Assembly (NCBI GenBank): GCA_946482515.1
Contig: CAMLRS010000006.1
Location: 62,001 to 126,000, forward strand
Direction of reading: 5' to 3'
Length of the DNA stretch: 64,000 nt
Source: an uncultured Flavobacteriales bacterium
GTDB taxonomy: Bacteria > Bacteroidota > Bacteroidia > Flavobacteriales > Crocinitomicaceae
Shown piece by piece: positions 33,993-42,845 of the stretch. The position numbers and the translations under genes were made by a program. Under the pieces are notes generated by a model. It worked only from the letters and a program-made list of their open reading frames with translations, was not told the DNA's origin and made no database searches. Positions within the stretch are counted from its first letter, which is position 1. Every line of letters begins with the position of its first letter.

Positions 33993-35273
33993 ATGCAGAT
34001 GAGCTTAGAAACGATGGAGCAGCGGGTAATTGAAACAGCGTCTACAGTCAACTGGAAACTGGAAGGGAACTTCCTGCTTTCACCTGTTTTGCGCAGCAGC
34101 GCCCAGGATGTGCTGGAAACAACGCCGTTTCCTACAACGCGCACCGAAGCGTGGAAATACACCCGTGTAGCGAAAATCAAAAATGGCAGCTTTGCAGTTG
34201 GTCAGGCAACAGCGTCTGCATCTTTCCGCATGGTGGAGAATTCCCTGTGCCTGGTGTTCGTTAACGGCCATTTTGCACCGGGGCTTTCCGACAACAACTT
34301 CCCGCAAGGCATTAAAATCCTGCCACTTTCCGGTATGGACGAAGCTGAGCGTCATGTGCTGGGCAAGAGCCTGCCACTCGACGGCGAGGTGTTCAATGCG
34401 TTTAATACCGCTTACACAACCGATGGCGCTTACATTCACGTTTCGGCGAAAATGATCATCGAGCCTACCATCGAGCTGATCCATATCACAACGGGCGACA
34501 ATGTGTTGTCCAACATCCGTAACGTCATTGTTGCCGAAGCCTTTTCACAGGCACACATCGTGCAGCAATTCGTTTCCGAAAACGCACAGCAGTGCTTTAC
34601 CAACAGCATTACTGAAATCCAGGTGGCGGCCAACGCTTCCCTGACGCTCGATAAATTACAGCTGGAAGACGCTTCCTGTTTCCAGGTAGCAACAGAGCAG
34701 GTGAACCAGGAAAAAGATGCAACGTTTACCATTAATACCATTACGCTGAACGGCGGTTTGGTCCGCAACAACCTGAATATTGCGGTAAATGGTCAAAATG
34801 CAACAACTAACCTGAACGGTGCCTACATCCTGAACGGTAACCAGCATGTGGACAACCACACAACGGTTGATCACAAAGTGGCGCATTGCGTTTCCAACGA
34901 GCTGTACAAAGGTGTGATCGACGGAAAAGCGACGGCTGTTTTCAACGGAAAAGTATTCGTACGCAAAGACGCTCAGAAGATCAATGCTTTCCAATCGAAC
35001 GGCAACGTATTGCTGAGCCTTGACGCCACAGTGAATTCCAAGCCGGAGCTCGAAATCTACGCCGACGATGTAAAATGCTCGCACGGTTCAACAACCGGTC
35101 AGCTCGATGAAGAAGCGGTATTTTACCTGCGTTCCCGCGGTATCGGAGAACAGGCCGCACGTCAGCTGATGATTGGTGCATTCGTAGGCGAAGTGCTCGA
35201 AAAGATTGAAAACGAAGCGGTAGCAGAGAAAATCAACACGGTACTGGCTCAGCGTTTCAACTGGATGAGCTGA
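33993..35273 (+). CDS. sufD: SufD, Fe-S scaffold partner subunit
   Basis: 426 residues, the SufD member of the SufB/D family, with a right-handed beta-helix core and the C-terminal signature VKCSHGSTTGQLDEEAVFYL and RSRGIGEQAARQLMIGAF. It partners SufB and helps iron entry. In most relatives sufS would follow; here an unrelated gap and a divergently oriented region follow instead. Confidence 0.95.
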   Translation: MQMSLETMEQRVIETASTVNWKLEGNFLLSPVLRSSAQDVLETTPFPTTRTEAWKYTRVAKIKNGSFAVGQATASASFRMVENSLCLVFVNGHFAPGLSDNNFPQGIKILPLSGMDEAERHVLGKSLPLDGEVFNAFNTAYTTDGAYIHVSAKMIIEPTIELIHITTGDNVLSNIRNVIVAEAFSQAHIVQQFVSENAQQCFTNSITEIQVAANASLTLDKLQLEDASCFQVATEQVNQEKDATFTINTITLNGGLVRNNLNIAVNGQNATTNLNGAYILNGNQHVDNHTTVDHKVAHCVSNELYKGVIDGKATAVFNGKVFVRKDAQKINAFQSNGNVLLSLDATVNSKPELEIYADDVKCSHGSTTGQLDEEAVFYLRSRGIGEQAARQLMIGAFVGEVLEKIENEAVAEKINTVLAQRFNWMS

Positions 35274-35454
35274 TTCGCCGGATCGGTTTTAAAATCATTG
35301 GATTTTTAAGAAGGCAATTACTGGGCGAATTTCGTTTTCAGCAAAAATCGCTGACAAAAATTCCCAGGTAATTTGCAATATGGCATTAATGCAATATTAC
35401 ATTATTGCATTTTCCATTCTTGGATTCTCAAAATTCAGAAAGTAAGCAAGCGAG
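35274..35454. other. Gap after sufD
   Basis: 181 bp without a gene. A weak hairpin TAAAATC-ATTG-GATTTTTA (35290-35307) could end the suf transcript but lacks a T-run. Near 35378-35412 an AT-rich stretch repeats GCAATAT/ATTGCA words. This is one of the two proposed breakpoints of a suf rearrangement. Confidence 0.5.
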
Positions 35455-36018
35455 CTAAAGCGCCCCGATATTACACCGCATCGCGATCACGAAATACGTG
35501 TGCTCATTGAAATTGATCGAAGGAGAAAAGCTCCAGCAGCGCGATCGTCCGGAAGGAACCAGCTCGGCACCGATCAGCAACCCATACGATTCGTATTCGT
35601 ATTTCCGGAATTGCTTGGTTTCAACAGAAGTTCCATTCGAATTATGACTGACCAGCGTACCGACATAATCGCCGATCATCTGCCCGAAATTTTTCGTGAG
35701 ACCCGCTTTCAGCAATACTTTGTATTCCCGCATCGGGAACAGGTTGTAGCAAGCCGAAATGGAGTAGCCACGCACGTTTTGTAAGCTATTGGAAGACGTA
35801 AAGCTTTGTAATCGACCGTTCGCTTCGACAGACAAATAAGCTCCCCAGCGATCGTAGCGCAAATAAGAAGCGTGGAACGAACCGTGAGCCAACGCCGAAT
35901 GACCTGTACCGGCAATGCCTACACCAAATCCCATCCACAGACAATCCTGCGCGCAGAGACGGGAAACCGGAAAAAAACCGATCAGGAGGAAGGCCGTTGT
36001 CTGGAGGAATCCGCGCAT
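35455..36018 (-). CDS. Outer-membrane beta-barrel-like protein of unknown function
   Basis: 187 residues. Signal peptide MRGFLQTTAFLLIGFFPVS to about Ala23, then alternating hydrophobic/aromatic strands (FHASYLRYDRWGAYLSVEA, YSISACYNLFPMREYKVLLKAG, FRKYEYESYGLLIGAEL). It does not end in Phe, so the barrel call is moderate. The upstream region has both a TATATTTG -7 box 4 bases before the ATG and an AACC-N15-CGTC ECF-like pair, making it a candidate member of the sigma regulon. Confidence 0.65.
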   Translation of the reverse strand: MRGFLQTTAFLLIGFFPVSRLCAQDCLWMGFGVGIAGTGHSALAHGSFHASYLRYDRWGAYLSVEANGRLQSFTSSNSLQNVRGYSISACYNLFPMREYKVLLKAGLTKNFGQMIGDYVGTLVSHNSNGTSVETKQFRKYEYESYGLLIGAELVPSGRSRCWSFSPSINFNEHTYFVIAMRCNIGAL

Positions 36019-36022
36019 AAGT

Positions 36023-36058
36023 CAAATATAGGAAAGACGCGGGTTTTCTGCAAGGGTT
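36023..36058 (-). promoter_or_regulatory. Overlapping ECF-like (P4) and housekeeping promoter signals
   Basis: On the minus strand AACC (36058-36055), 15 bases, CGTC (36039-36036), then TATATTTG (36030-36023) ending 4 bases before the ATG at 36018. The first pair has the same spacing as P1-P3. Confidence 0.45.
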
Positions 36059-36124
36059 GTGCAATCTCTGTCAAAAGAACAAAGGAGCAGCTAAAGTTCC
36101 ATCGCTGCCATCAACCGGAATACG

Positions 36125-36132
36125 TATCTTTG
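36125..36132 (+). promoter_or_regulatory. -7 element of the lipoprotein gene at 36154
   Basis: TATCTTTG, 21 bases before the ATG. Confidence 0.5.
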
Positions 36133-36153
36133 GGAGGAATATTCGCGAACGCC

Positions 36154-36825
36154 ATGAACTATAAACACATATTGCTTGCCGTAGCTGTAACAGGATTGTT
36201 AATGTCGTGCAAACAAAAACCGACAGAAACTTACTGCGACAAAAATCCTTCAGAATGTCAGACAGTGGACGCAGCAAAAGCGTTCTTTCATTTCAAGGAA
36301 GGCTCCTGGTGGGTGTATGAAGAAGAAACCAGCCATGAGCGCGATTCGATCTACGTTATAGAGCAAAGCAACGGCAGCGGATACAACTTCTACATGCGTG
36401 TAAAAAGTGCGCTGACCGATTTCGAATACCAGTACTGGCCGGTGTACTATTACGGCAATCCGCTGTGCAGTATCAATCAGCCGGTTCAGGGCAAATGTGT
36501 GTATATCACTGTTACCAAGACCAAGCCAGGCGTTTTCAACGGAACCGGCAAATGCTTTTTCGTGAACTTTAAGCAAGGTGTGTACGAAGCGGCGCCTACA
36601 GATTCCTTCCCGGATAACGCGATCCAGGTAGAATCGATAGTTGAAAGTCATACATTGGGCAGTTTGAATTTCGGTCAGACAGTCAAAATAAAGGAACCAC
36701 ATACGTTTATTGAAAACAACCAGCTGACATATCGTTACTATGCCCGCAATGTTGGAATGATCCGCAAAGAGCTGGTTGACAGCAATGAGGTCTGGAACCT
36801 CGTTTCGTATCATATCGAGCCCTGA
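36154..36825 (+). CDS. Lipoprotein of unknown function
   Basis: 223 residues from the ATG at 36154, chosen because it gives the lipoprotein signal MNYKHILLAVAVTGLLMSC (Cys19) and follows a TATCTTTG box; the longer frame from 35872 runs antisense through the neighbouring gene. The mature part has a Cys-containing head (TYCDKNPSECQ), then a beta-rich domain with GSWWVYEEETSHERDSIYV, NGSGYNFYMRVKSAL and a YYARNVGMIRKELVD tail. This general pattern is seen in many Bacteroidota lipoproteins of unknown role. Confidence 0.78.
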   Translation: MNYKHILLAVAVTGLLMSCKQKPTETYCDKNPSECQTVDAAKAFFHFKEGSWWVYEEETSHERDSIYVIEQSNGSGYNFYMRVKSALTDFEYQYWPVYYYGNPLCSINQPVQGKCVYITVTKTKPGVFNGTGKCFFVNFKQGVYEAAPTDSFPDNAIQVESIVESHTLGSLNFGQTVKIKEPHTFIENNQLTYRYYARNVGMIRKELVDSNEVWNLVSYHIEP

Positions 36826-36883
36826 CCGGAACACCTTTATCGCTGTTGTTGAGTGAAAACAGCGGCATCGAAGGTTTGTTCAT

Positions 36884-36891
36884 TATCTTTG
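36884..36891 (+). promoter_or_regulatory. -7 element of pyrF
   Basis: TATCTTTG, 25 bases before the pyrF ATG. Confidence 0.5.
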
Positions 36892-36916
36892 TGACTTCAT
36901 TTTTTACAAACACGCG

Positions 36917-37735
36917 ATGAATCGTCAGGAGCTGGTAGCGCAAATCAGGAAAAAGCAATCGTTTTTGTGTGTCGGACTGGATACGGATCCGGCGAAAATT
37001 CCTGCCCATTTGCAGGGTGAAGAAGATCCGGTTTTTGCCTTCAACAAAGCCATCATCGATGCCACGAAAGACTATGCTGTGGCCTACAAGCCCAACATCG
37101 CGTTCTACGAATGTCTCGGTCCGAAAGGCTGGGAATCGCTGAAAAAAACCATCGATTACATTCCCGGCGACTGTTTTACCATTGCCGATGCCAAGCGCGG
37201 CGATATCGGGAATACGTCGACTTACTACGCGAAAACATTTTTCGAATACCTCAACTGTGATGCCGTAACGGTAGCACCATATATGGGTGAAGATTCCGTA
37301 ACACCGTTCCAGGAATTTTCCAATAAATGGGTCATTTTGCTCGCGCTGACGTCCAATCGCGGTGCGCTCGATTTCCAGTTCCTTACCGACACAAACGGCG
37401 AGGAATTGTATAAAAAAGTGCTGAAAAAATCAGCGAAATGGGGCGACAGCAACAACCTGATGTACGTTGTAGGCGCCACGCGTGCCGAAGGAATCGGCGA
37501 AGTACGAAAGCTCGTTCCGGATCATTTTTTCCTCGTTCCGGGAGTTGGAGCGCAAGGCGGAAGTCTCGCCGATGTAGCTCATTATGGCTGGAACGACGAC
37601 TGCGGATTGCTCGTGAATGCTTCCCGTTCCATTTTATACGCATCGTCGGGAACCGATTTCGCTGAAAAAGCAGGAGAAGAAGCGCGTTTGCTCCAGCAGC
37701 AGATGCAGCATATCATTTCTGAAAAACAGTGGTAA
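36917..37735 (+). CDS. pyrF: Orotidine 5'-phosphate decarboxylase, type 2
   Basis: 272 residues, the longer type 2 family. It makes UMP from OMP. The catalytic motif [10 protein letters not shown] (Asp91, Lys93, Asp96) is intact, with [14 protein letters not shown] at the N-terminus and [13 protein letters not shown]. The stop is directly followed by the mtnB ATG with no gap, so pyrimidine synthesis and methionine salvage genes share a transcript. Confidence 0.95.
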   Translation: MNRQELVAQIRKKQSFLCVGLDTDPAKIPAHLQGEEDPVFAFNKAIIDATKDYAVAYKPNIAFYECLGPKGWESLKKTIDYIPGDCFTIADAKRGDIGNTSTYYAKTFFEYLNCDAVTVAPYMGEDSVTPFQEFSNKWVILLALTSNRGALDFQFLTDTNGEELYKKVLKKSAKWGDSNNLMYVVGATRAEGIGEVRKLVPDHFFLVPGVGAQGGSLADVAHYGWNDDCGLLVNASRSILYASSGTDFAEKAGEEARLLQQQMQHIISEKQW

Positions 37736-38350
37736 ATGGAAAACCTCGCGGCACTGAAAGAACAGCTGGCGGAAACCATCCGTCGTTACCACGATAAAGG
37801 CTGGTCGCCGGCGACTTCTACCAATTATTCCTTTCGCGTACCCGGACAACCCGGCGTGATCTACGTTTCCCGTTCGGGCATCGATAAATCGCAGTTTACG
37901 GCTATGGATTTCATGGAAGTAGGCTTTGATGGCAAACCGCTGCCGGGATTCGAAGCTGTTCGTCCTTCGGCTGAAACGCTGATCCATTGCGTGTTGTACC
38001 AGTTGTTCCCTGATATGCATTGCATTCTGCACAGCCATTCTGTTTACAGCGTGCTGCATTCTGCTACAGCGGAACATTCGCTCGCTATCGAAGGCTATGA
38101 AGTGCTGAAAGGATTCGAAGGAATCACCACGCATGAAACGACCGTTGATTGCCCGGTTTTCGATAATTCACAGGATATGGAAGCATTCTCAGAATTGCTC
38201 CGCCGCGAAGCTGATCGTCTCACCATCCCGGCCTTCCTGATGCGCAAACACGGTACATACGCCTGGGGAAAAAACCTCTTCGAAGCCAAACGCCACCTCG
38301 AAACCATCGAGTATTTGCTGGAATGTGAGTGGAAATTAAGAGGGAATTGA
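37736..38350 (+). CDS. mtnB: Methylthioribulose-1-phosphate dehydratase
   Basis: 204 residues, class II aldolase/adducin fold. It dehydrates methylthioribulose-1-phosphate in the methionine salvage pathway. Zinc ligands fit His99 and His101 (LHSHSVYS) and His173 (RKHGTYAWG); the GWSPATSTNYSFR start is typical of MtnB. It directly follows pyrF. The other pathway genes mtnD, mtnC and mtnA lie within the next 7 kb. Confidence 0.93.
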   Translation: MENLAALKEQLAETIRRYHDKGWSPATSTNYSFRVPGQPGVIYVSRSGIDKSQFTAMDFMEVGFDGKPLPGFEAVRPSAETLIHCVLYQLFPDMHCILHSHSVYSVLHSATAEHSLAIEGYEVLKGFEGITTHETTVDCPVFDNSQDMEAFSELLRREADRLTIPAFLMRKHGTYAWGKNLFEAKRHLETIEYLLECEWKLRGN

Positions 38351-38368
38351 AAAATTACCCATTTTCAA

Positions 38369-39511
38369 TTAAAAAGCTTCGCCCACGAAAATATAAAGAC
38401 CATTCCCTTCATTGGTAAACGCCAGGTCTAAGCGCACCCAGACATCTTTTTTCGGGAACAATTGAAAACGGACACCGGCTCCTCCGGCAAATACGATGTG
38501 ATCGCTGCTGAAATCGACCGTGCGGTTGAAAACTGAGCCGACACCAGCAAATACGGAAGCGCCCCAGCGCTTGGCAAACCAAAGCGGCAACATGCGGTAT
38601 TCTACTTGCGTGGCAATGAGATTGCGATCGCGGTAACGTCCCAGGTAATACCCGCGCATGATGCTTTCGCCACCCATTAACGCCAATTGATTGAACGGCG
38701 GATCGCCATACGTGAACTGCCCGACACCATGCACGGCCAGCACATTGCGATTGCGGATCGGGGTGAACCAGCGCACATCCGTAAAAATGGAAGTGAACTC
38801 GTGGTCGCTGCCGATTGCCGGGGAATAATGCAGAAAAGCCAGCTCCGAGAAAAAACCTTTTCGCACGTTCAGTACATTGTGACGGTTATCGTAGAGCATG
38901 CCGAGCCCGAAGCCCATGTTGGTGGAGCCTTGATGACCAAGTGGCTTTTCATAGGTAACACTGGTATCGTAATCAACGAAATCGACGTTGCCCAGGTGCT
39001 GCAGATCTGCTTCCAGTCCGAAATAAAAGTTGTTGTAGACTTTTCGCAGCAAACGCTCCTTGATCTGGAACTGCAAGGCATCGACACGGGCCAGCTTGCG
39101 GTCGGGCGTGTAGGGCCCGATGCCGTAATACGAAAGCGGGAAGCTCTGGAATTTCAGCTTGCCCAGCAGGAACCAGCTGTTGTGATTCGAATACAATGCG
39201 TGATCGAACAAAGCGCCGAACTGGTTCCGGATGGTATAAAAAACCGTTCCGTTGATTTCACTCAGCCGGTTCGTGGTGTCTTTTTTCGCGTACGAAACAT
39301 AGAGAATGCTGGCACCCAGCTCCACACTCGTTTCCGGAGAATAAGCCACGATGGGATACACCAAAAGCTGTGATTCCTCTTTGTGGGTAGTGTCCTTGAA
39401 AATTTTGTTGAAGTACCGGATCGGAAACGACTGCCGTTTCTGCGTAGAGCTTCCTTGCGCCAGTGCGGAAGAGACGGTAAGCAGAACAATCAGGAAACAG
39501 GTAAATTTCAT
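38369..39511 (-). CDS. Omp85-type outer-membrane barrel without POTRA domains
   Basis: 380 residues. Signal peptide MKFTCFLIVLLTVSSALAQ, a short periplasmic lead, then a 16-strand-sized barrel of the surface antigen (Omp85/BamA) type. The family's (I/M)RG(F/Y) motif is seen in GGESIMRGYYLGRYRD, and the chain ends in Phe (VGEAF). No POTRA domain fits in the short N-terminus. It is larger than a porin and smaller than BamA; the role is unknown. It lies on the opposite strand between mtnB and mtnD. Confidence 0.8.
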   Translation of the reverse strand: MKFTCFLIVLLTVSSALAQGSSTQKRQSFPIRYFNKIFKDTTHKEESQLLVYPIVAYSPETSVELGASILYVSYAKKDTTNRLSEINGTVFYTIRNQFGALFDHALYSNHNSWFLLGKLKFQSFPLSYYGIGPYTPDRKLARVDALQFQIKERLLRKVYNNFYFGLEADLQHLGNVDFVDYDTSVTYEKPLGHQGSTNMGFGLGMLYDNRHNVLNVRKGFFSELAFLHYSPAIGSDHEFTSIFTDVRWFTPIRNRNVLAVHGVGQFTYGDPPFNQLALMGGESIMRGYYLGRYRDRNLIATQVEYRMLPLWFAKRWGASVFAGVGSVFNRTVDFSSDHIVFAGGAGVRFQLFPKKDVWVRLDLAFTNEGNGLYIFVGEAF

Positions 39512-39579
39512 CCCCGGTGGTGTATAAAAACGAAGCGAAAATACGTAATTTTAGGTCTCACTTTAGCAAGCAGGAATTT

Positions 39580-40125
39580 ATGGCAATTCTCTCGATTCCC
39601 GACAAAGGCATTACGGAAAAAAATCCGGAAGCTATTCGTTCGTTTCTCAATGAGCGCGGCGTTTTCTTTGATCAGTGGCAGGCAGGTGTTGAATTTTCCG
39701 ATACGGCTACGCCGGATGAGATCCTGGCAGCTTATGCCGACGACCTGCAGCCGTTCATGAAGGCCGGCGGTTACCAGACTGCTGACGTAATCACGATCAA
39801 TCACCTGACGGAAAATTACGACGCGATCCGCGCTAAATTCCTTTCAGAGCATACGCATTCCGAAGACGAGATCCGCTTTTTCGTGGATGGTCAGGGACTT
39901 TTCTGGTTCCACCTCGAAAACGGGGAAATATTCAATGTGCTGTGCGAAAAAGGCGATCTGATCTCTGTTCCGGAAGGAACGAAACATTGGTTTGACGCCG
40001 GCGCCGAAAATCCGTTCGTGAAAGCGATCCGCATTTTCATCGATACCACCGGCTGGATTCCTGTTTACACCGAATCGAAAGTAGAACAGCGCTACAACAA
40101 TTTCACTGTTCCGAGTCATAACTAG
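39580..40125 (+). CDS. mtnD: Acireductone dioxygenase
   Basis: 181 residues from the ATG at 39580 (MAILSIPDKG); the upstream extension from 39517 lies in the neighbour's promoter zone. A cupin metal enzyme that turns acireductone into the ketoacid precursor of methionine (iron form) or an off-pathway product (nickel form). Metal ligands His91, His93, Glu97 (HTHSEDE) and His136 (GTKHWFD) are present. Its stop touches the GTG start of the membrane protein gene. Confidence 0.95.
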   Translation: MAILSIPDKGITEKNPEAIRSFLNERGVFFDQWQAGVEFSDTATPDEILAAYADDLQPFMKAGGYQTADVITINHLTENYDAIRAKFLSEHTHSEDEIRFFVDGQGLFWFHLENGEIFNVLCEKGDLISVPEGTKHWFDAGAENPFVKAIRIFIDTTGWIPVYTESKVEQRYNNFTVPSHN

Positions 40126-40833
40126 GTGAATCGTACCTACCACCATCTTTCGCTCGCGTTTTCCCTCTTGTGGCTGCTCGGATCGCTGCTGGGCTATTTG
40201 CTGTTCCATTGGGATATAGGCGAAACGATCGTGTTCATCAACCTCGGCTTTATCAGCTTTTTCCTGAATTATTTCCTGCTGCTCAGCTGGTTTTCACTAA
40301 AACGATCCTATTTGCGCGCCTTCCGTTCGGATGTTCCGCGTTCGGGAATCGATAAAATCGTGGCATTTTTCGGTGCGCTGTTCGATGCGATCGCGACACA
40401 GTTCCTGCTCACGCTCGGTTTCCTGCTCTTCATTTCCGTTTCGCTGGTCTACATAGGTATTTTCTTTTACAGCGAAAAAGGGATCAGCTTAAGCGAAGGA
40501 ATCGATTGGATGGGGCTATCGGTCTCATTCCGCTGGTCGGTTATTGCCGGTTTGCTCTTCATTGGGCTGGAATTTTTTACTTTTTGCCGGATCTACAACG
40601 CCAATCGGACAGATCGCCGTATTGTGCTCGACTGGAAAGCATTCGAAGTATTCAAAGGTCACGGCAACAAGCTGTCGCTGTATTATTTCGGATCGCTCAC
40701 CGCACTGTTTATCGAAGCCATTGTTTCAGATGAGCAGTACAATGGCACCGTTTGCCTGTACTGGTTATTCTTCCTCCACGCCTGGTGGCTGTTCATGGAT
40801 TACCGCAATCCCGCTCGGTCGGCTGCCAATTAA
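40126..40833 (+). CDS. Membrane protein of unknown function
   Basis: 235 residues with a GTG start directly after the mtnD stop. Six or so hydrophobic segments are seen (LAFSLLWLLGSLLGYLLF, IVFINLGFISFFLNYFLLL, ATQFLLTLGFLLFISVSLVYIGIFF, VIAGLLFIGLEFFTFCRIY and two near the C-terminus). A RTDRRIVLDWKAFEVF segment is cytoplasmic. No family is recognised. Tight spacing suggests co-expression with mtnD but no link in function is evident. Confidence 0.72.
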   Translation: MNRTYHHLSLAFSLLWLLGSLLGYLLFHWDIGETIVFINLGFISFFLNYFLLLSWFSLKRSYLRAFRSDVPRSGIDKIVAFFGALFDAIATQFLLTLGFLLFISVSLVYIGIFFYSEKGISLSEGIDWMGLSVSFRWSVIAGLLFIGLEFFTFCRIYNANRTDRRIVLDWKAFEVFKGHGNKLSLYYFGSLTALFIEAIVSDEQYNGTVCLYWLFFLHAWWLFMDYRNPARSAAN

Positions 40834-40981
40834 AAATGCTTTTCAGGGAGTTTAATCTCAGTGACTTGTATTTTTTTCTTGCACCCTCCCGCAACTATTT
40901 TTTAAAGTCACGCGTCTCTCAATAGAAATCTCCTGCTGGTTACTGGTTAAATGTCACTAAACGTTATTAATAATTATCGTA

Positions 40982-42682
40982 ATGGTAAAATATTGTTTGA
41001 TATCTGCTTTGACACTCTTCCCGCTGCTCGGTTTCAGCCAGGTAACGGTGAGTAACAACCTCACGGTAGAAGAATACGTTCAGACCGTACTTTTGGGTAC
41101 AGGTGTGACTGTGAGCAACATCCAATTCAACGGCGGTCCTGCGAACGTAAATCAGGAAAGCGTTGGTTCTTTTGACAACCCTGCGGCTGATGTTGGTCTT
41201 ACCAGCGGCTTTATCATGGGTAGCGGCGATGTGCAGCTGGCGACACAACCAAACGAAAGCGGTGGCTCTTCTGCAGGTGGTACCGGCGACGCAGGTGTCG
41301 ACCCGGATCTGCAATCCATTACACCCAACCAGATCTTTGACGAAAGTGTGGTGGAATTCGACTTTGTTCCTTCGGGCGATACGATTTCGTTCCGTTATGT
41401 GTTCGCTTCCGAAGAATACCCGGAATATGTTTGCGGTACCGTGAACGATGCTTTTGGTTTCTTTCTTACCGGCCCGAATCCTTTCGGGGCGGCTTATACA
41501 GCTAAAAACATTGCCTTGGTTCCGAACCCGGCCGATCCGGCGACGTATACCAACACTCCGGTTTCCATCAACACGGTAAACCCGGGAGTAGCAGGTGGCG
41601 CTGGTATCGCAGACAGCTGCGAAGTAATCGACCCGAACTGGGAATCGTACAACGTATTCTACAATGGAAACAACACCGGTAATACATACGAATACGACGG
41701 CCGTACAATTGTGCTCACAGCCGTTGCCCCGGTGATCTGTGGTGAAACGTACCACATCAAGCTCGCTATCGGCGATGCTGGCGATGGTGCGTGGGATTCA
41801 GGTGTGTTCCTCGAAGCAAACAGCTTCAACTCCAACGGATTGAGCATTACGGCAAACATGACCGATACCTACGAAGGATGTGAAAATGCTTATTTCGTGG
41901 TGACCCGCTCCGATCCGAATACCAATCACACCGTTCCGCTCCTGATTCTGGGCGATGCCGTTAACGGAGAAGATTATGAATTCATCGATAACTCTGTGAC
42001 GTTTGAAACAGGTGCGCTGACCGATACTATCTGGGTGGAAACAATCGTGAACGACGATTCTGGTACAGGTAATGCTGACGAAACAGTTGAAATCCGCATC
42101 GATGATACAGATGCCTGCGGTGGTCCTATCGTGACGATCCACAACGTAGATCCGCTGATCGGAACGTTGAGCGTTGGCGACACACTTTGCCCTGAAGCGC
42201 CATTGTCTGAAACACACACGTTCTTCTCGACAGCTTCAGGTGGTGCACCGTTCGGCTATTCTTACTACTGGAATGCCGCTCCTCCATACGACTTCGGCGG
42301 GCAACAAGGACAACCGAGTGTTACCGTTGCACCGACCGTTCCGACGAACTTCCAGCTGACCATTGGCGATGCCTGTGGGAATACCTACCAGACGTCGATT
42401 CAGGAAGTTTACGTGGAGTGCTTACTGAGCATCCCGAACGTATTCACGCCGGATGGCGATGGTAATAACGACTTATTTATTGTTCGAAATATTGACGATT
42501 ATCCGAATGCTGACCTGGTGATCACCAACCGATGGGGGAATGTGGTCTACGAGGCAACCGGTTACCAAAACAACTGGGATGGTGGCGACCTGGTGGAAGG
42601 AGTTTACTTCTACCGTCTGTACCCGAACGGTCGTAAATACGAAACCGGTATGTACTCAGGCTTTGTGCAGATCATTCGTTAA
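40982..42682 (+). CDS. Secreted choice-of-anchor L protein with T9SS type B tail
   Basis: 566 residues. Signal peptide MVKYCLISALTLFPLLGFSQ. Residues about 30-270 have the choice-of-anchor L pattern (FDNPAADVGLTSGFIMGSGD, RYVFASEEYPEYVCGTVNDAFGFF, IALVPNP, YHIKLAIGDAGDGAWDSGVFLEA). A Calx-beta-like part follows (about 285-380). The C-terminus from about 483 ([40 protein letters not shown]) is the type B sorting domain. It is likely a cell-surface adhesin or matrix protein exported by T9SS. Confidence 0.9.
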   Translation: MVKYCLISALTLFPLLGFSQVTVSNNLTVEEYVQTVLLGTGVTVSNIQFNGGPANVNQESVGSFDNPAADVGLTSGFIMGSGDVQLATQPNESGGSSAGGTGDAGVDPDLQSITPNQIFDESVVEFDFVPSGDTISFRYVFASEEYPEYVCGTVNDAFGFFLTGPNPFGAAYTAKNIALVPNPADPATYTNTPVSINTVNPGVAGGAGIADSCEVIDPNWESYNVFYNGNNTGNTYEYDGRTIVLTAVAPVICGETYHIKLAIGDAGDGAWDSGVFLEANSFNSNGLSITANMTDTYEGCENAYFVVTRSDPNTNHTVPLLILGDAVNGEDYEFIDNSVTFETGALTDTIWVETIVNDDSGTGNADETVEIRIDDTDACGGPIVTIHNVDPLIGTLSVGDTLCPEAPLSETHTFFSTASGGAPFGYSYYWNAAPPYDFGGQQGQPSVTVAPTVPTNFQLTIGDACGNTYQTSIQEVYVECLLSIPNVFTPDGDGNNDLFIVRNIDDYPNADLVITNRWGNVVYEATGYQNNWDGGDLVEGVYFYRLYPNGRKYETGMYSGFVQIIR

Positions 42683-42845
42683 GAGCTTAAACTCAGACAG
42701 GCTGACATCCCTGGCTCCGGGCAATCGGGGGCAGGGATTCGCTCGTTTATACCAGCTTGCTTTGACTGGCTAATCACCTTTTTCATACATCCCGGACGAA
42801 CGAGCGGGATGCGGTACTATTTGACTATTCTGCTACCTTTGTAGC
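42683..42845. other. Hairpin-rich gap before mtnC
   Basis: 163 bp with three hairpins: ATCCCTG...CAGGGAT near 42708-42738, CCAG...CTGG near 42752-42769, and CATCCCG...CGGGATG near 42787-42811. None has a T-run. The mtnC -7 box TACCTTTG (42834-42841) ends 4 bases before its ATG. Confidence 0.5.
42834..42841 (+). promoter_or_regulatory. -7 element of mtnC
   Basis: TACCTTTG ends 4 bases before the ATG at 42846, implying a leaderless mRNA. Confidence 0.5.
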
